From JAKPCT01 sp029553165 (GTDB lineage: Bacteria; Bacillota; UBA4882; UBA8346), in the NCBI GenBank assembly GCA_035359995.1, contig DAORZT010000017.1:1-44244 (forward strand): DNA of 44,244 bases, written 5' to 3'. How positions within the stretch are numbered: the first letter of the stretch is position 1; each line of letters starts with the position of its first letter. A model generated the notes under the pieces. The model did no database searches, was not told the DNA's origin, and worked only from the letters and a program-made list of their open reading frames with translations. Of the stretch, positions 14,907 to 23,050 are shown in pieces. The position numbers were made by a program, and so were the translations under genes.

Positions 14907-14967
14907 AAGAACTGCTTAGGCAGTTCTTTAACACGCCCGCCTCAAGCAGTGGGCCAGAGAGAAAAAC
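14907..14967 (+). repeat. Dispersed repeat tail, copy D
   Basis: AAGAACTGC-ttag-GCAGTTCTT is a perfect 9-bp hairpin, followed by CTCAAGCAGTGGGCCAGAG and AGAAAA. The tail word CTCAAGCAGTGGRCCA recurs at 35596, and GTGGRYCA...AGAAAA also ends copies A and C. The hairpin before the tail differs in each copy. Confidence 0.5.
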
Positions 14968-15047
14968 TTTTAAGAATAATAAATATCTCAAACACGAGAC
15001 CAGAACTTCTAATGCAAAATGGCTATGAAAAACTTAAAAAATTAATG

Positions 15048-15076
15048 TTGACTAAGTCGATGATATTACTTATTTT
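15048..15076 (+). promoter_or_regulatory. Promoter of the second sulfur operon, with TAAGT-N10-ACTTA dyad
   Basis: TTGACT (15048-15053), 17 bases, TATTTT (15071-15076). The spacer holds the dyad TAAGT (15053-15057)/ACTTA (15068-15072). From 15039 to about 15079 this is nearly identical to the promoter of the S-box operon (24386-24427), including the dyad, so a common regulator is likely. Confidence 0.6.
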
Positions 15077-15117
15077 TAAAGATAAGAAAAAGCAGAAGAA
15101 GCTTTGGGGGTGGTTTT

Positions 15118-15210
15118 GTGTCCTTAAGGGTAGCAGTTGCCAGTACTGACGGCAAGTATGTGAATGACCACTTTGGGAGGGCCAAGCAGTTTCTGGTTTT
15201 CAATATTTAG
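15118..15210 (+). CDS. NifX/NifB-like domain fragment, 30 residues (leader ORF or relic)
   Basis: GTG 15118 after GGGGGTGG opens a 30-residue frame whose product contains LRVAVASTDGKYVNDHFGRA then KQFLVFNI. This is the N-terminal strand-loop-helix of the dinitrogenase iron-molybdenum cofactor-binding domain (NifX, NafY, C-terminal NifB), normally about 100 residues, cut off after its first third. The frame stops 5 bases before the mini-hairpin of attenuator 3. It is either the stump of a deleted cofactor-carrier gene or one kept as a translated leader. Similarity is clear by eye; function of the fragment is doubtful. Confidence 0.55.
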   Translation: MSLRVAVASTDGKYVNDHFGRAKQFLVFNI

Positions 15211-15214
15211 CTGA

Positions 15215-15272
15215 CTAAAAAATAGAGGCTAAGATATTTTACCGGAGACGGTACCATATCTTGGCTTTTTTT
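15215..15272 (+). terminator. Leader terminator/attenuator 3
   Basis: CTA-aaaaa-TAG (15215-15225), then AGGCTAAG, then stem GCTAAGATAT (15228-15237)/ATATCTTGGC (15256-15265) with an inner ACCG/CGGT, and seven T. It lies between the operon promoter at 15048 and the ATPase gene, so it must be read through for the operon to be expressed. Layout matches attenuators 1 and 2. Confidence 0.72.
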
Positions 15273-15295
15273 ATTAGCAAAAGGAGGAACTGCAA

Positions 15296-16177
15296 ATGGC
15301 AGAGGCTGTAGTTGAAACAAATTTTCAAATCGCTACCGGATCAACGCCCCAATTTGAAATTGGCCATACCAATACTGAAGTCTTCCCCAAACTGTCGGTC
15401 AACGAATTGGTAATAACTTTTGAAAATTTGGCTACCGGTGAATTGACAGCGGCAGTTGATAAAGTATCGATCGATATTGAACCAGGAGAATTTGTAAGCA
15501 TAGTCGGCTTAAGCGGATGTGGAAAGACTTCATTTTTAAATGCGATCGCCGGGTTAATCAAACCTAACAGTGGTTCGATTAGGGTTAACGGGCAACCGGT
15601 AAGCGGACCGGGCCATGACCGGGCCGTGGTTTTCCAGAAAGCCTCGTTGTTACCGTGGCGGTCCGTACTGAACAATATTATTTACGGTCTGGAGTTACGT
15701 GGTGTCAGAAAAAATGAAGCGCGAAAGTTAGCTGAAAAGTATATTGAGATGGTCCATCTTAAAGGTTTTGAACATTATTATCCGCACCAACTGTCAGGAG
15801 GAATGCAACAACGGGTCAATTTGGCAAGGGCATTGGTCTGTGAACCGGAGATCCTGCTTTTAGATGAACCATTTGCGGCTTTGGATGCGATAACCCGGGA
15901 AGAGATGCAAAATGAATTGTTATCTTTGTGGGAACAAACTCGGAAAACGGTATTAATGGTAACCCATCAGATTGATGAGGCAGTATTATTGTCGGATCGG
16001 ATCATCATTTTTTCTGCCCGTCCTGCCAAAATCGTGGAAGAGGTCAGAGTAAACCTGCCCCGTCCCCGGACACCGCACCTCAAAGATGATGCCGAGTTTG
16101 ACTATTTAGCCAAAAAGATTTGGGGGCAGATCCATACGGCAGCCGGAAAGAAGGTGAACGTGGAATATGAAATCTGA
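15296..16177 (+). CDS. ABC transporter ATP-binding protein (SsuB/TauB type)
   Basis: A 293-residue cytoplasmic ATPase, longer than usual through a 35-residue N-terminal extension. Walker A GLSGCGKTS, signature LSGGMQQR, Walker B ILLLDEPFAALD, switch His in MVTHQIDEA. ATG 15296 follows AAAAGGAGGAAC. The gene overlaps the permease gene by 11 bases. It is the first full gene of an operon encoding a transporter, a dehydratase-like enzyme with activase, a binding protein and an FAD reductase. Confidence 0.92.
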   Translation: MAEAVVETNFQIATGSTPQFEIGHTNTEVFPKLSVNELVITFENLATGELTAAVDKVSIDIEPGEFVSIVGLSGCGKTSFLNAIAGLIKPNSGSIRVNGQPVSGPGHDRAVVFQKASLLPWRSVLNNIIYGLELRGVRKNEARKLAEKYIEMVHLKGFEHYYPHQLSGGMQQRVNLARALVCEPEILLLDEPFAALDAITREEMQNELLSLWEQTRKTVLMVTHQIDEAVLLSDRIIIFSARPAKIVEEVRVNLPRPRTPHLKDDAEFDYLAKKIWGQIHTAAGKKVNVEYEI

Positions 16178-16964
16178 CAAAAATAAAGTTTTCGTTAGGA
16201 AATTCAAACAGGAATTTCAAAGTATCACTTTGGGAGGGGGTGTGATCGTTGCTTTACTGGTCCTCTGGGAACTAGCAAGTAACCTTCAATGGATTAATCC
16301 GATGTTTTCAAGCTCTCCGTCCCGGATTGTCAGCTCCGGATGGAAGGTGATTGCGGATGGCTCAATTTTTAAACATATTCAATCCAGTGGTCTAATCTTT
16401 ATCTACGGTTATCTGTTGGCAGCCGTGGTCGGAATACCATTCGGGATCCTGCTGGGATGGTTTAAAAAGGCGAGCCAGGCATTTGGACCGATTATCGCAG
16501 CATTTTATACAACTCCCCGGATTGCGATGATGCCATTATTTATTATTTGGTTTGGTCTCGGAATCGGTTCAAAACTGGCGTTGGTCTTTCTGAGCGCTGT
16601 CTTTCCGCTGATTGTCAATATGCAAACCGCTGTGTCCAATCTTGATAAGGATTTAACCCGGGTTGCCGAAGCGTATGGCGCAAACCGCCGCCAAATATTT
16701 TGGACAATTGCTTTACCGGAGTCGGTACCGTTTTTATTAACCGGGTTGCGTTTGGCTACCGGACGCGCTTTGCTTGGGGTTGTCGGTGCGGAGGTGTTTG
16801 GAGGAGCTGAAGGTCTTGGTTACTTAATTCAATATGCTGGGGCGACGTTTCAGACAGATATTGTTTTTGTTTGTGTGGTCATTATCGCCGCCTTTGGGAT
16901 TGTGATGGACCGGTCGTTACTGGCTTTAAACCGTCGCTTTGATGTCTGGCGCGGTAACGACTGA
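16167..16964 (+). CDS. ABC transporter permease (SsuC/TauC type)
   Basis: A 265-residue inner-membrane protein with about six hydrophobic segments (first near residues 20-38). The EAA loop reads RVAEAYGANRRQIFWTIALP, the docking site for the ATPase. Further hallmarks are TTPRIAMMPLFIIWFGLG and GLGYLIQYAGATFQTD. Start ATG 16167 lies within the ATPase gene, so translation is coupled. Its binding-protein partner is probably the one encoded four genes later at 20451. Confidence 0.9.
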   Translation: MKSDKNKVFVRKFKQEFQSITLGGGVIVALLVLWELASNLQWINPMFSSSPSRIVSSGWKVIADGSIFKHIQSSGLIFIYGYLLAAVVGIPFGILLGWFKKASQAFGPIIAAFYTTPRIAMMPLFIIWFGLGIGSKLALVFLSAVFPLIVNMQTAVSNLDKDLTRVAEAYGANRRQIFWTIALPESVPFLLTGLRLATGRALLGVVGAEVFGGAEGLGYLIQYAGATFQTDIVFVCVVIIAAFGIVMDRSLLALNRRFDVWRGND

Positions 16965-17036
16965 ACAATTGGTTTATCGGATTATCAATTTTCATTACAT
17001 AACTGTTATTAAATTAATACAAAGGAGAGAGAGCAA

Positions 17037-17834
17037 ATGTCTAATGTTTCAGCTTTTGCAGGAGTGGATGTTGGTTCGTTGGGGACCAAAACAGTCATTT
17101 TGGTAGATGGTGAAATTGCCGGATACAGTATCCTTCGTACCGGCATTAACACCGAAGAGAATGGTTTAAACGGTTTAGAGACTGCTTTGGAAAATGCGGG
17201 TTTAAAACGCGAAGATCTAAAGTATATCGTTGCCACGGGATACGGACGGATTTCCGCGCCCTATGCCAATAAAACGGTGACGGAGATTACTTGCCATGCT
17301 AAGGGTGCTCATTATTTACATCCACAAACCCGGACGATCATTGATATGGGCGGACAGGATTGTAAGGCGATTCGCCTGGATGAAGACGGTAATGTGACGG
17401 ATTTTGCTATGAATGACAAATGTGCCGCCGGTACCGGCCGGTTTCTGGAAGTTATGGCCAATGTCTTTAAGGTAAGCCTTGATGAATTAGGGCCTTTATC
17501 ATTACAGGCCACCGAAGTGCTCCCGGTAAGCAGTACCTGCACCGTGTTTGCCGAGTCGGAAACAGTTTCATTATTAGCCCGTGGTGAGAAACCGGAAAAT
17601 ATTATTATCGGGATTCATCATGCGATCGCTAACCGTGTAGGTGGGATGTTCTCCAGAGTTGGAGTTGAAAGCGACGTCTTTTTTTCCGGAGGCGTGGCTA
17701 AGAATATCGGAATGCGAAAAGCATTGGAAGATGCATTGAAGGTGAAGATTGTCGAACCGGAAAGGGATCCTCAACTTGTCGGGGCGATCGGCGCGGCAGT
17801 CATTGCTCAAAATTCATGGAAAAGGGGGAAATAA
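17037..17834 (+). CDS. 2-hydroxyacyl-CoA dehydratase-type activase (HgdC/BcrA-BadF family ATPase)
   Basis: A 265-residue ASKHA-fold ATPase. Phosphate motifs: GVDVGSLGTKT near the N-terminus and IIDMGGQDCK at about 101-110. The homodimer-bridging [4Fe-4S] ligands are Cys129 (MNDKCAAGTGRF) and Cys168 (SSTCTVFAESE), as in HgdC of Acidaminococcus. Such activases use ATP hydrolysis to push one low-potential electron into a partner Fe-S enzyme, here surely the two subunits that follow. ATG 17037 follows AAAGGAGAGAGAGC; the stop is 1 base before the next start. Embedding with transporter genes and no CoA-ligase or CoA-transferase is unusual for classical dehydratases. Highly O2-sensitive by family. 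Confidence 0.93.
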   Translation: MSNVSAFAGVDVGSLGTKTVILVDGEIAGYSILRTGINTEENGLNGLETALENAGLKREDLKYIVATGYGRISAPYANKTVTEITCHAKGAHYLHPQTRTIIDMGGQDCKAIRLDEDGNVTDFAMNDKCAAGTGRFLEVMANVFKVSLDELGPLSLQATEVLPVSSTCTVFAESETVSLLARGEKPENIIIGIHHAIANRVGGMFSRVGVESDVFFSGGVAKNIGMRKALEDALKVKIVEPERDPQLVGAIGAAVIAQNSWKRGK

Positions 17835-17835
17835 A

Positions 17836-19023
17836 ATGGCGATTAAAACATTGGAACTGATCAGAAAACGGCTGGCAGAGAGGCCGGAAGAGATCGCCAA
17901 AGCACGCCGGGAAGGCCAAAAGGTTGTCGGATGGCAGGGTTATAACATCCCGGAAGAGATTATTTATGCGCTGGGGTTGATCCCTGTGCGGATCGGTGTT
18001 GGTGGCGATGACCGCTTGGTTGAAATCGGTGCCCGCTATATTTCAACCAAAAATTGCGTTTTTGTCCGTGAGACCGTCGGGTTATTTGCCGAAAACAAAG
18101 ATCCTTACATTCAAAATACTGACTTTTTGGCTTTTGATGCAACATGCCTGCAGACTTACCGGACTGCAGAGATCTTGGAGTATTACTTTAATAAAGAAGT
18201 GATTATCCTAGGAGTGCCACGCAATTTTTACTGGCCGGAAGCCAAAGTCTACTTTACCAAGGAAGTGGAGTATTTTACCAAGCGCTTGGAAGAACAGACC
18301 GGCACCAAACTTGATAATCAAGTCCTCGCTGATACAATTGCGCTTTATGACCGGATCCGGGAGGCAATTGTAACAATTTATCAATATCAGGCTGCTACTG
18401 CGAATTATCTTTCGTGGGAGGAGACCTATGATCTCATTCACGCCGGATACTATCTGGACCGTCGGGAGTATCTCTCCTTGCTGGAACAGGTATTGTCCGA
18501 ATTACGGGAAAAACAGGGTCAACCGGTAATTGAGGTCACTGAAGACGAAGCCCGGATTTTCATCTCCGGCAGTGTGATCCCTCCCGGTGATAAGAAGCTG
18601 ATCAGCATCATCAATGAGGTTGGCGGAAGAATTGTCGGCGATGACCTCTGGTCGGGATTAATCCCCTATCTTGAGGTAAAGATCCCCGAAAACTCCTTGC
18701 AAGGGCTGGCGGTGGGATACCTCAACCGGACACCCCATGGTGCTTTGCCATATCTGGATCTGGATACGGATCAGCGAATCAAGCGGCTGAAAGAATTGAT
18801 TAAAACCTTTAAGGCGCAGGGAGTTATCTATCATACGCTTCGTTACTGTGATCCTTATACGTTTAAAGCCAAAGAAACAAAAGACATCTTGCAAAAAGTA
18901 GGTATTCCCTTGCTCGAGATCCATACCGAATATGCAGGATCCGATTTTGAAGCGATTCGTACCCGGGTTGAGGCTTTCGTGGAGATGATCAGAAACAAAC
19001 ACTATGAGGAGGTTGCGGTATGA
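17836..19023 (+). CDS. 2-hydroxyacyl-CoA dehydratase-like subunit 1 (HgdB/FldBC family)
   Basis: A 395-residue protein of the HgdB/BcrB/FldB family. Only three Cys lie at motif positions: Cys74 (STKNCVFVRE), Cys104 (DATCLQTYRT) and Cys338 (LRYCDPYTFK), the number used to hold one [4Fe-4S] cluster with one open iron site. Other hallmarks are GWQGYNIPEEIIYALGLIPV and the C-terminal LEIHTEYAGSDFEAIRTRVE. ATG 17836 is chosen over an upstream in-frame codon inside the activase gene because it follows GGGGGAAATAAA. It overlaps the next gene by 4 bases (ATGA). With the activase and subunit 2 it should form an ATP-dependent reductase or dehydratase; the substrate is unknown and may not be a CoA ester. 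Confidence 0.88.
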   Translation: MAIKTLELIRKRLAERPEEIAKARREGQKVVGWQGYNIPEEIIYALGLIPVRIGVGGDDRLVEIGARYISTKNCVFVRETVGLFAENKDPYIQNTDFLAFDATCLQTYRTAEILEYYFNKEVIILGVPRNFYWPEAKVYFTKEVEYFTKRLEEQTGTKLDNQVLADTIALYDRIREAIVTIYQYQAATANYLSWEETYDLIHAGYYLDRREYLSLLEQVLSELREKQGQPVIEVTEDEARIFISGSVIPPGDKKLISIINEVGGRIVGDDLWSGLIPYLEVKIPENSLQGLAVGYLNRTPHGALPYLDLDTDQRIKRLKELIKTFKAQGVIYHTLRYCDPYTFKAKETKDILQKVGIPLLEIHTEYAGSDFEAIRTRVEAFVEMIRNKHYEEVAV

Positions 19024-20414
19024 CTGTATCAGGCAATGTATTCAGGTATCCGGAGGCGATCAAAGACCGTTTTTTAGAGACGGAAGATATCCAATTCCGG
19101 GATGGTTCAAAAGCAAGTCCTGCCGATGTTTGGCACTACTTAACGGAGATTGGACCGAAAAAGTATCCCAACGTCTATGATTATAGCAATTACTTCGGCC
19201 GGAAAATATCGGGTGACGTTACCCTGCCATTCTCACTTAAACACAATTACCTGATTATGACAATGAACGAACGAATGACGAAAGCGAAGCAAAATGGTGT
19301 TCCGGTGGTTTTTGTCCAAGGCGGGCAAAGCGTTGATCCTTATTATGCCGCAGGAGCGATTGCGTTACGCCCGGCCAGTGTCGGTATCTGGGCCAGCGGT
19401 CAGCATGAAGGGTTGAATTTGAACCAGGAAGAGGTAAGAAGGGCCAATCAAAAGGAGAAAGCTTACCGGGCGATCAGTTTTGAGGTCTGCCAGTCTGCCG
19501 GTTATGAAAATATTCAGGAAGGAACAGTGCCGGTGGATATGATTGCCCCATTCTCCTGCCTGCGCTGTTCGGATGTCTCCTACGGCTTGGAAGCTCACCG
19601 CCACGGCAAACGAAAGGATGTCAAGCTGTTTTTGGCTGATTATCCGCTGGATCATCAGAAAGATAAGGAGTGGGCCATTACCTATTTTGCGGAAAATATC
19701 CGGCGTTTGATTGAGAGTATTGATGAACTGACCGGCAACAAAACGACGGCTGAGGACTTACGCAGAGAGATTAAACTTCATAACGAAGGACGGAAGTTGG
19801 CGATGGAGATTGCCGATTTATGGTGGTCCGCCGAAGTACCGCCAACGAACGGTAAAGACCGCCGTGACTTATTCCAAATGGGAGGGATGGAACTCCACGG
19901 TGATCCGGAAGCAAGTTTGAGCCTGTTGCGGGAAGCCAAAGGTTATATTGCCGAAAGGGTAAAAAACGGCCAGAAAGGTTTTGGGGTGAGTGACGATCCG
20001 GCCCGGATCTTTGTCTGTGGTTCCTGTGTTTTCCCCAATGAATACCGGATTGAAGAAGTTGGAGGGATTGTCGTCGGTAATGACAATCATTGGAGCGATA
20101 TTACCACCATTGTTGAAGAAGATGGTGATCCTTTTTACAACCTGGCGAAGGCGATCTTATCCTATCCCTATGAACAATCGATCAAAGAACGAGCCCAGTG
20201 GACGGTTGAGCAGATCAAGCGTTCCCGGGCCGATGGGGTCTTGTTCTTGTATAACTGGGGATGCAATACCCAATCAGCGGTGGCCCGGGCGTTGGTTGAT
20301 GAGATTAAACGGGAGTCGGGTCTTCCGACCCTGATTATTGAACACGAACAACGGGGAACCCAGACTGAACAGATGCAAAACCGGGTCAATGCTTTTGTGG
20401 AAATGTTGAAATAA
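19020..20414 (+). CDS. 2-hydroxyacyl-CoA dehydratase-like subunit 2 (HgdA/BcrC-like, Cys-rich)
   Basis: A 464-residue partner subunit, larger than most family members. Cys157 (EVCQSAGY), Cys180 and Cys183 (APFSCLRCSDVSY), Cys333 and Cys336 (FVCGSCVFPNEYR) and Cys415 (NWGCNTQSA) give six candidate ligands, twice the three expected for a simple [4Fe-4S] subunit. The spacing would allow an extra or larger cluster, such as the double-cubane centre known from a related reductase family; that is inference. The C-terminus LIIEHEQRGTQTEQMQNRVN is the standard family ending. ATGA overlap with subunit 1 implies tight coupling and heteromer formation. A binding-protein gene follows after 36 bases. Confidence 0.85.
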   Translation: MTVSGNVFRYPEAIKDRFLETEDIQFRDGSKASPADVWHYLTEIGPKKYPNVYDYSNYFGRKISGDVTLPFSLKHNYLIMTMNERMTKAKQNGVPVVFVQGGQSVDPYYAAGAIALRPASVGIWASGQHEGLNLNQEEVRRANQKEKAYRAISFEVCQSAGYENIQEGTVPVDMIAPFSCLRCSDVSYGLEAHRHGKRKDVKLFLADYPLDHQKDKEWAITYFAENIRRLIESIDELTGNKTTAEDLRREIKLHNEGRKLAMEIADLWWSAEVPPTNGKDRRDLFQMGGMELHGDPEASLSLLREAKGYIAERVKNGQKGFGVSDDPARIFVCGSCVFPNEYRIEEVGGIVVGNDNHWSDITTIVEEDGDPFYNLAKAILSYPYEQSIKERAQWTVEQIKRSRADGVLFLYNWGCNTQSAVARALVDEIKRESGLPTLIIEHEQRGTQTEQMQNRVNAFVEMLK

Positions 20415-20450
20415 CATTTCCACAAAATATTTAATGAAAGGAAGAGTGTG

Positions 20451-21431
20451 ATGATTAGAAAAGTTATCCGTTCACTGGTTGTTGTCTTATTGCTTGCCGT
20501 CACGATGCTATCCGTTGCTGATGGAAAGGCCGGTTCCAAAAATCCTCAAAAACTGGTTACGATCCGTTTGGCCAATCTGGCGGTTGGCATCAGCAGTATG
20601 CCCCAACAGATGGCCCTGGAAAAAGGGATCTTTAAGAAACACGGGATTGATCTGAAAGTGATCAACTTTATCAAGGGTGGAGCGGAAGCAACGGCCGGAG
20701 TGGCCAGCGGACAGGTTGATATGGGTTCCTATGGAAGCCCGATAATTACCGGGATTGCCAAGGGCTTACCGATCAAAATTGTGGCTTCGCCACCGAATAA
20801 ACGGATTGAGTTTGTTTTAGTAGCGACAAATGCAATCAAAAAAGTTACCGATTTAAAAGGGAAAACTGTGGCAACAGGCGCTTTGGGTGGCGGTAACCAT
20901 CAATCTTTTTTGAAGATTCTTGCTGGGCACGGCATGTCAGAGAAGGATGTGAAGATTGTTGCTACTGGCGGTACCGATGCTTATATGATCTTGACTTCGG
21001 GAAAGGTAGCTGCCGTGGAAACCAACTTGGAGGTGGCCATTCGGGCTGAATTGGAAGGCACAGGCCATCTGCTGGCGGAATCAGCCAAATATTATCAAAA
21101 TTATCAACACAGTTTCGTCTTTGCCACGATCAAATTGATTGAGACTAACCCCCAAGCGATTCACAACTTTTTAAAAGCAAGCCGTGAAGCTTATCAATAC
21201 GCCAAAACCCATCAGGAAGAATTGATCGCGTATACGGTCAAAAAGCTGAATATGGATGAGCGAGTTGTCCGGGAATACTGGAAGAAGACGATTCCTAAAT
21301 GGGATTTGAGCTTTAAGATCGATGTTCCCGGTACTGAAGGAGCTTTGAAAACGCTTCAGGAGTTGAAGGAGATCGATCCGAATGTGGTCTTTGATCAAAA
21401 TCGATTTATTGATTTAAGATTCACAAAATAA
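20451..21431 (+). CDS. ABC transporter solute-binding protein (SsuA/NMT1 type)
   Basis: A 326-residue exported binding protein: signal peptide 1-26 (MIRKVIRSLVVVLLLAVTML, then SVADGKA), no lipobox. IRLANLAVGISSMPQQMALE, GIDLKVINFIKGGAEATAGV and ASGQVDMGSYGSPIITGIAK are family features. ATG 20451 is preferred over GTG 20448 because AAAGGAAGAG ends 4-5 bases upstream. It probably delivers substrate to the transporter encoded at 15296-16964 and so indicates that the reductase encoded at 17037-20414 acts on an imported compound. Ligand unknown. Confidence 0.88.
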   Translation: MIRKVIRSLVVVLLLAVTMLSVADGKAGSKNPQKLVTIRLANLAVGISSMPQQMALEKGIFKKHGIDLKVINFIKGGAEATAGVASGQVDMGSYGSPIITGIAKGLPIKIVASPPNKRIEFVLVATNAIKKVTDLKGKTVATGALGGGNHQSFLKILAGHGMSEKDVKIVATGGTDAYMILTSGKVAAVETNLEVAIRAELEGTGHLLAESAKYYQNYQHSFVFATIKLIETNPQAIHNFLKASREAYQYAKTHQEELIAYTVKKLNMDERVVREYWKKTIPKWDLSFKIDVPGTEGALKTLQELKEIDPNVVFDQNRFIDLRFTK

Positions 21432-21514
21432 TGGAACTACATAATTGAATCAGTGCTTTGCATGTAATAATTGCTTAACTGATTGCTTTTAACGTGTTAA
21501 AGGAGTGAATTGAT

Positions 21515-23023
21515 TTGGATATTAAGAAGCTAAACTGGGAGATTGAGAAGGATGTAGTGGTAGTCGGTTTCGGAGCTGCCGGTGCTGTTGCCGCTATTAA
21601 TGCGCACGATCATGGTGCTACGACAATTGTTCTTGAAAAGATGAAGCATCCGGGAGGCTCTTCAATCTTGGCGGGAGGTGCCATGAAGGCGGTTCACGAT
21701 GTCGCAAAAGCGATCGCCTATCTGACTGTGACTCAAGGGGGCCGGGTTGCGGAAAAACTGATCAACACATTTGCTCAGGGTCTTTATGAACTGCCTGATT
21801 ACCTTAAGGAACTGGCCAAAGTGAATAATGCTACGGTTTCAGTCCGGCCACCCAATGTAAGTGCCGGAGTCTATCCTTTTCCGGGGGCTGACACGTTTTT
21901 TACTGCGTTTATCCAAGAAATTCCCGGATTTAAGGGCTATGAATGGAGTAATACCGGTGGTAATTTAAACGGACAGCGGTTAATCAAGTTATTGGTTGAT
22001 AATATTGAAGCCCGTGGAATACCGGTTTTCTATAATACCCCTGTAAGTTCCCTGATTACCGATGCTGAAGGAGCAGTGGCAGGTGTAAAAGCAGTTTTAA
22101 ATGGAAAAGAAACACTGATAAAGGCCAGGAAAGGTGTGATTCTGGCTACGGGTGGCTTTGAGTTTAATGAGAAACTGAAACGGGAATATTTTGAGGCAAT
22201 TCCGGTCTACTCGATGGGTAATCCCGGCAACACGGGCGATGGGATTTTAATGGCGCAAAAAGCCGGAGCGGCCTTGTGGCATATGTGGCATTTTCACGGT
22301 TCTTACGGATTTAAGTTTCCCGACTTTGAACCGGCAATCCGGATCGCTCCAGGCGGTGCCCGGAATGATGAACGGAAAATCGTCTGGATTTTAGTTGATC
22401 AATTTGGGAAAAGATTTATGAATGAGTATCATCCCGCTCCACAGGATACGATGCACCGGCCGCTTGAATATTTTGATCCCGATCTTCCCGGTTATCCCCG
22501 GATCCCGGCAATCATGATCTTTGATGAGGATGGCCGGAAAATCGGAAGAATTGCCAATCCATTGACTGCCTATGAAAAACACAATTATAACTGGAGCTTT
22601 GACAACAGCGCCGAAGTGGAACGGGGCTGGATTAAAAAGTATGATTCAATCGAAGCTTTAGCCGAAGGTTTTAATCTGGATGCCAACAAACTGCGTGCCA
22701 CCATCGAACGTTGGAATCAGCAAGTCGAGAATGGGAACGATGAAGACTTTGGGCGCCCGCCGGGGACGATTGTTCCGATCAAGAATCCGCCATTTTACGC
22801 GGTGCATGTCTGGCCGATTTGCACCAATACTCAGGGTGGTCCGGAACATGATGAAAAACAGAGGGTACTGGACCCGTACGGTAATCCGATCCCCAGGCTT
22901 TATGCCGTGGGTGAATTAGGATCTTTCTTCGGTCATCTCTATTTATTGGGTGGGAATTTAAGTGAGTGTGTGATCAGCGGACGTATTGCCGGAAAGGAAG
23001 CGGCCGGAGAAGCGAGTCGTTGA
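21515..23023 (+). CDS. FAD-dependent oxidoreductase (soluble fumarate reductase/ketosteroid dehydrogenase family)
   Basis: A 502-residue cytoplasmic flavoprotein. The dinucleotide motif GFGAAG occupies residues 18-23 (VVVVGFGAAGAVAAINAHD), with Glu at the end of strand 2 (IVLEKMKHPGGSS). GVILATGGFEFN and YAVGELGSFFGHLYLLGGNL are the usual second and third FAD contacts. It has no signal peptide, no haem CXXCH and no FMN-attachment domain, unlike flavocytochrome c. The family reduces or desaturates C=C bonds next to carbonyls. It lies between the binding-protein gene and the MFS gene and may process the carbon product left after sulfur removal. The start is TTG 21515, after AAAGGAGTGA. Substrate unknown. 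Confidence 0.85.
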   Translation: MDIKKLNWEIEKDVVVVGFGAAGAVAAINAHDHGATTIVLEKMKHPGGSSILAGGAMKAVHDVAKAIAYLTVTQGGRVAEKLINTFAQGLYELPDYLKELAKVNNATVSVRPPNVSAGVYPFPGADTFFTAFIQEIPGFKGYEWSNTGGNLNGQRLIKLLVDNIEARGIPVFYNTPVSSLITDAEGAVAGVKAVLNGKETLIKARKGVILATGGFEFNEKLKREYFEAIPVYSMGNPGNTGDGILMAQKAGAALWHMWHFHGSYGFKFPDFEPAIRIAPGGARNDERKIVWILVDQFGKRFMNEYHPAPQDTMHRPLEYFDPDLPGYPRIPAIMIFDEDGRKIGRIANPLTAYEKHNYNWSFDNSAEVERGWIKKYDSIEALAEGFNLDANKLRATIERWNQQVENGNDEDFGRPPGTIVPIKNPPFYAVHVWPICTNTQGGPEHDEKQRVLDPYGNPIPRLYAVGELGSFFGHLYLLGGNLSECVISGRIAGKEAAGEASR

Positions 23024-23050
23024 TCATGGGAAATAAAATTTGGATCGCTT

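Noticed and set aside
14936..14990. Insertion sequence ends around the palindrome at 14907
   Set aside because: No transposase, target duplication or matching end was found; it fits the dispersed repeat better.
2981..15272. The three leaders as T-box, S-box or preQ1 elements
   Set aside because: None contains the T-box AGGGTGGNACCGCG, the S-box core (which is plain at 24458) or the preQ1 pattern.
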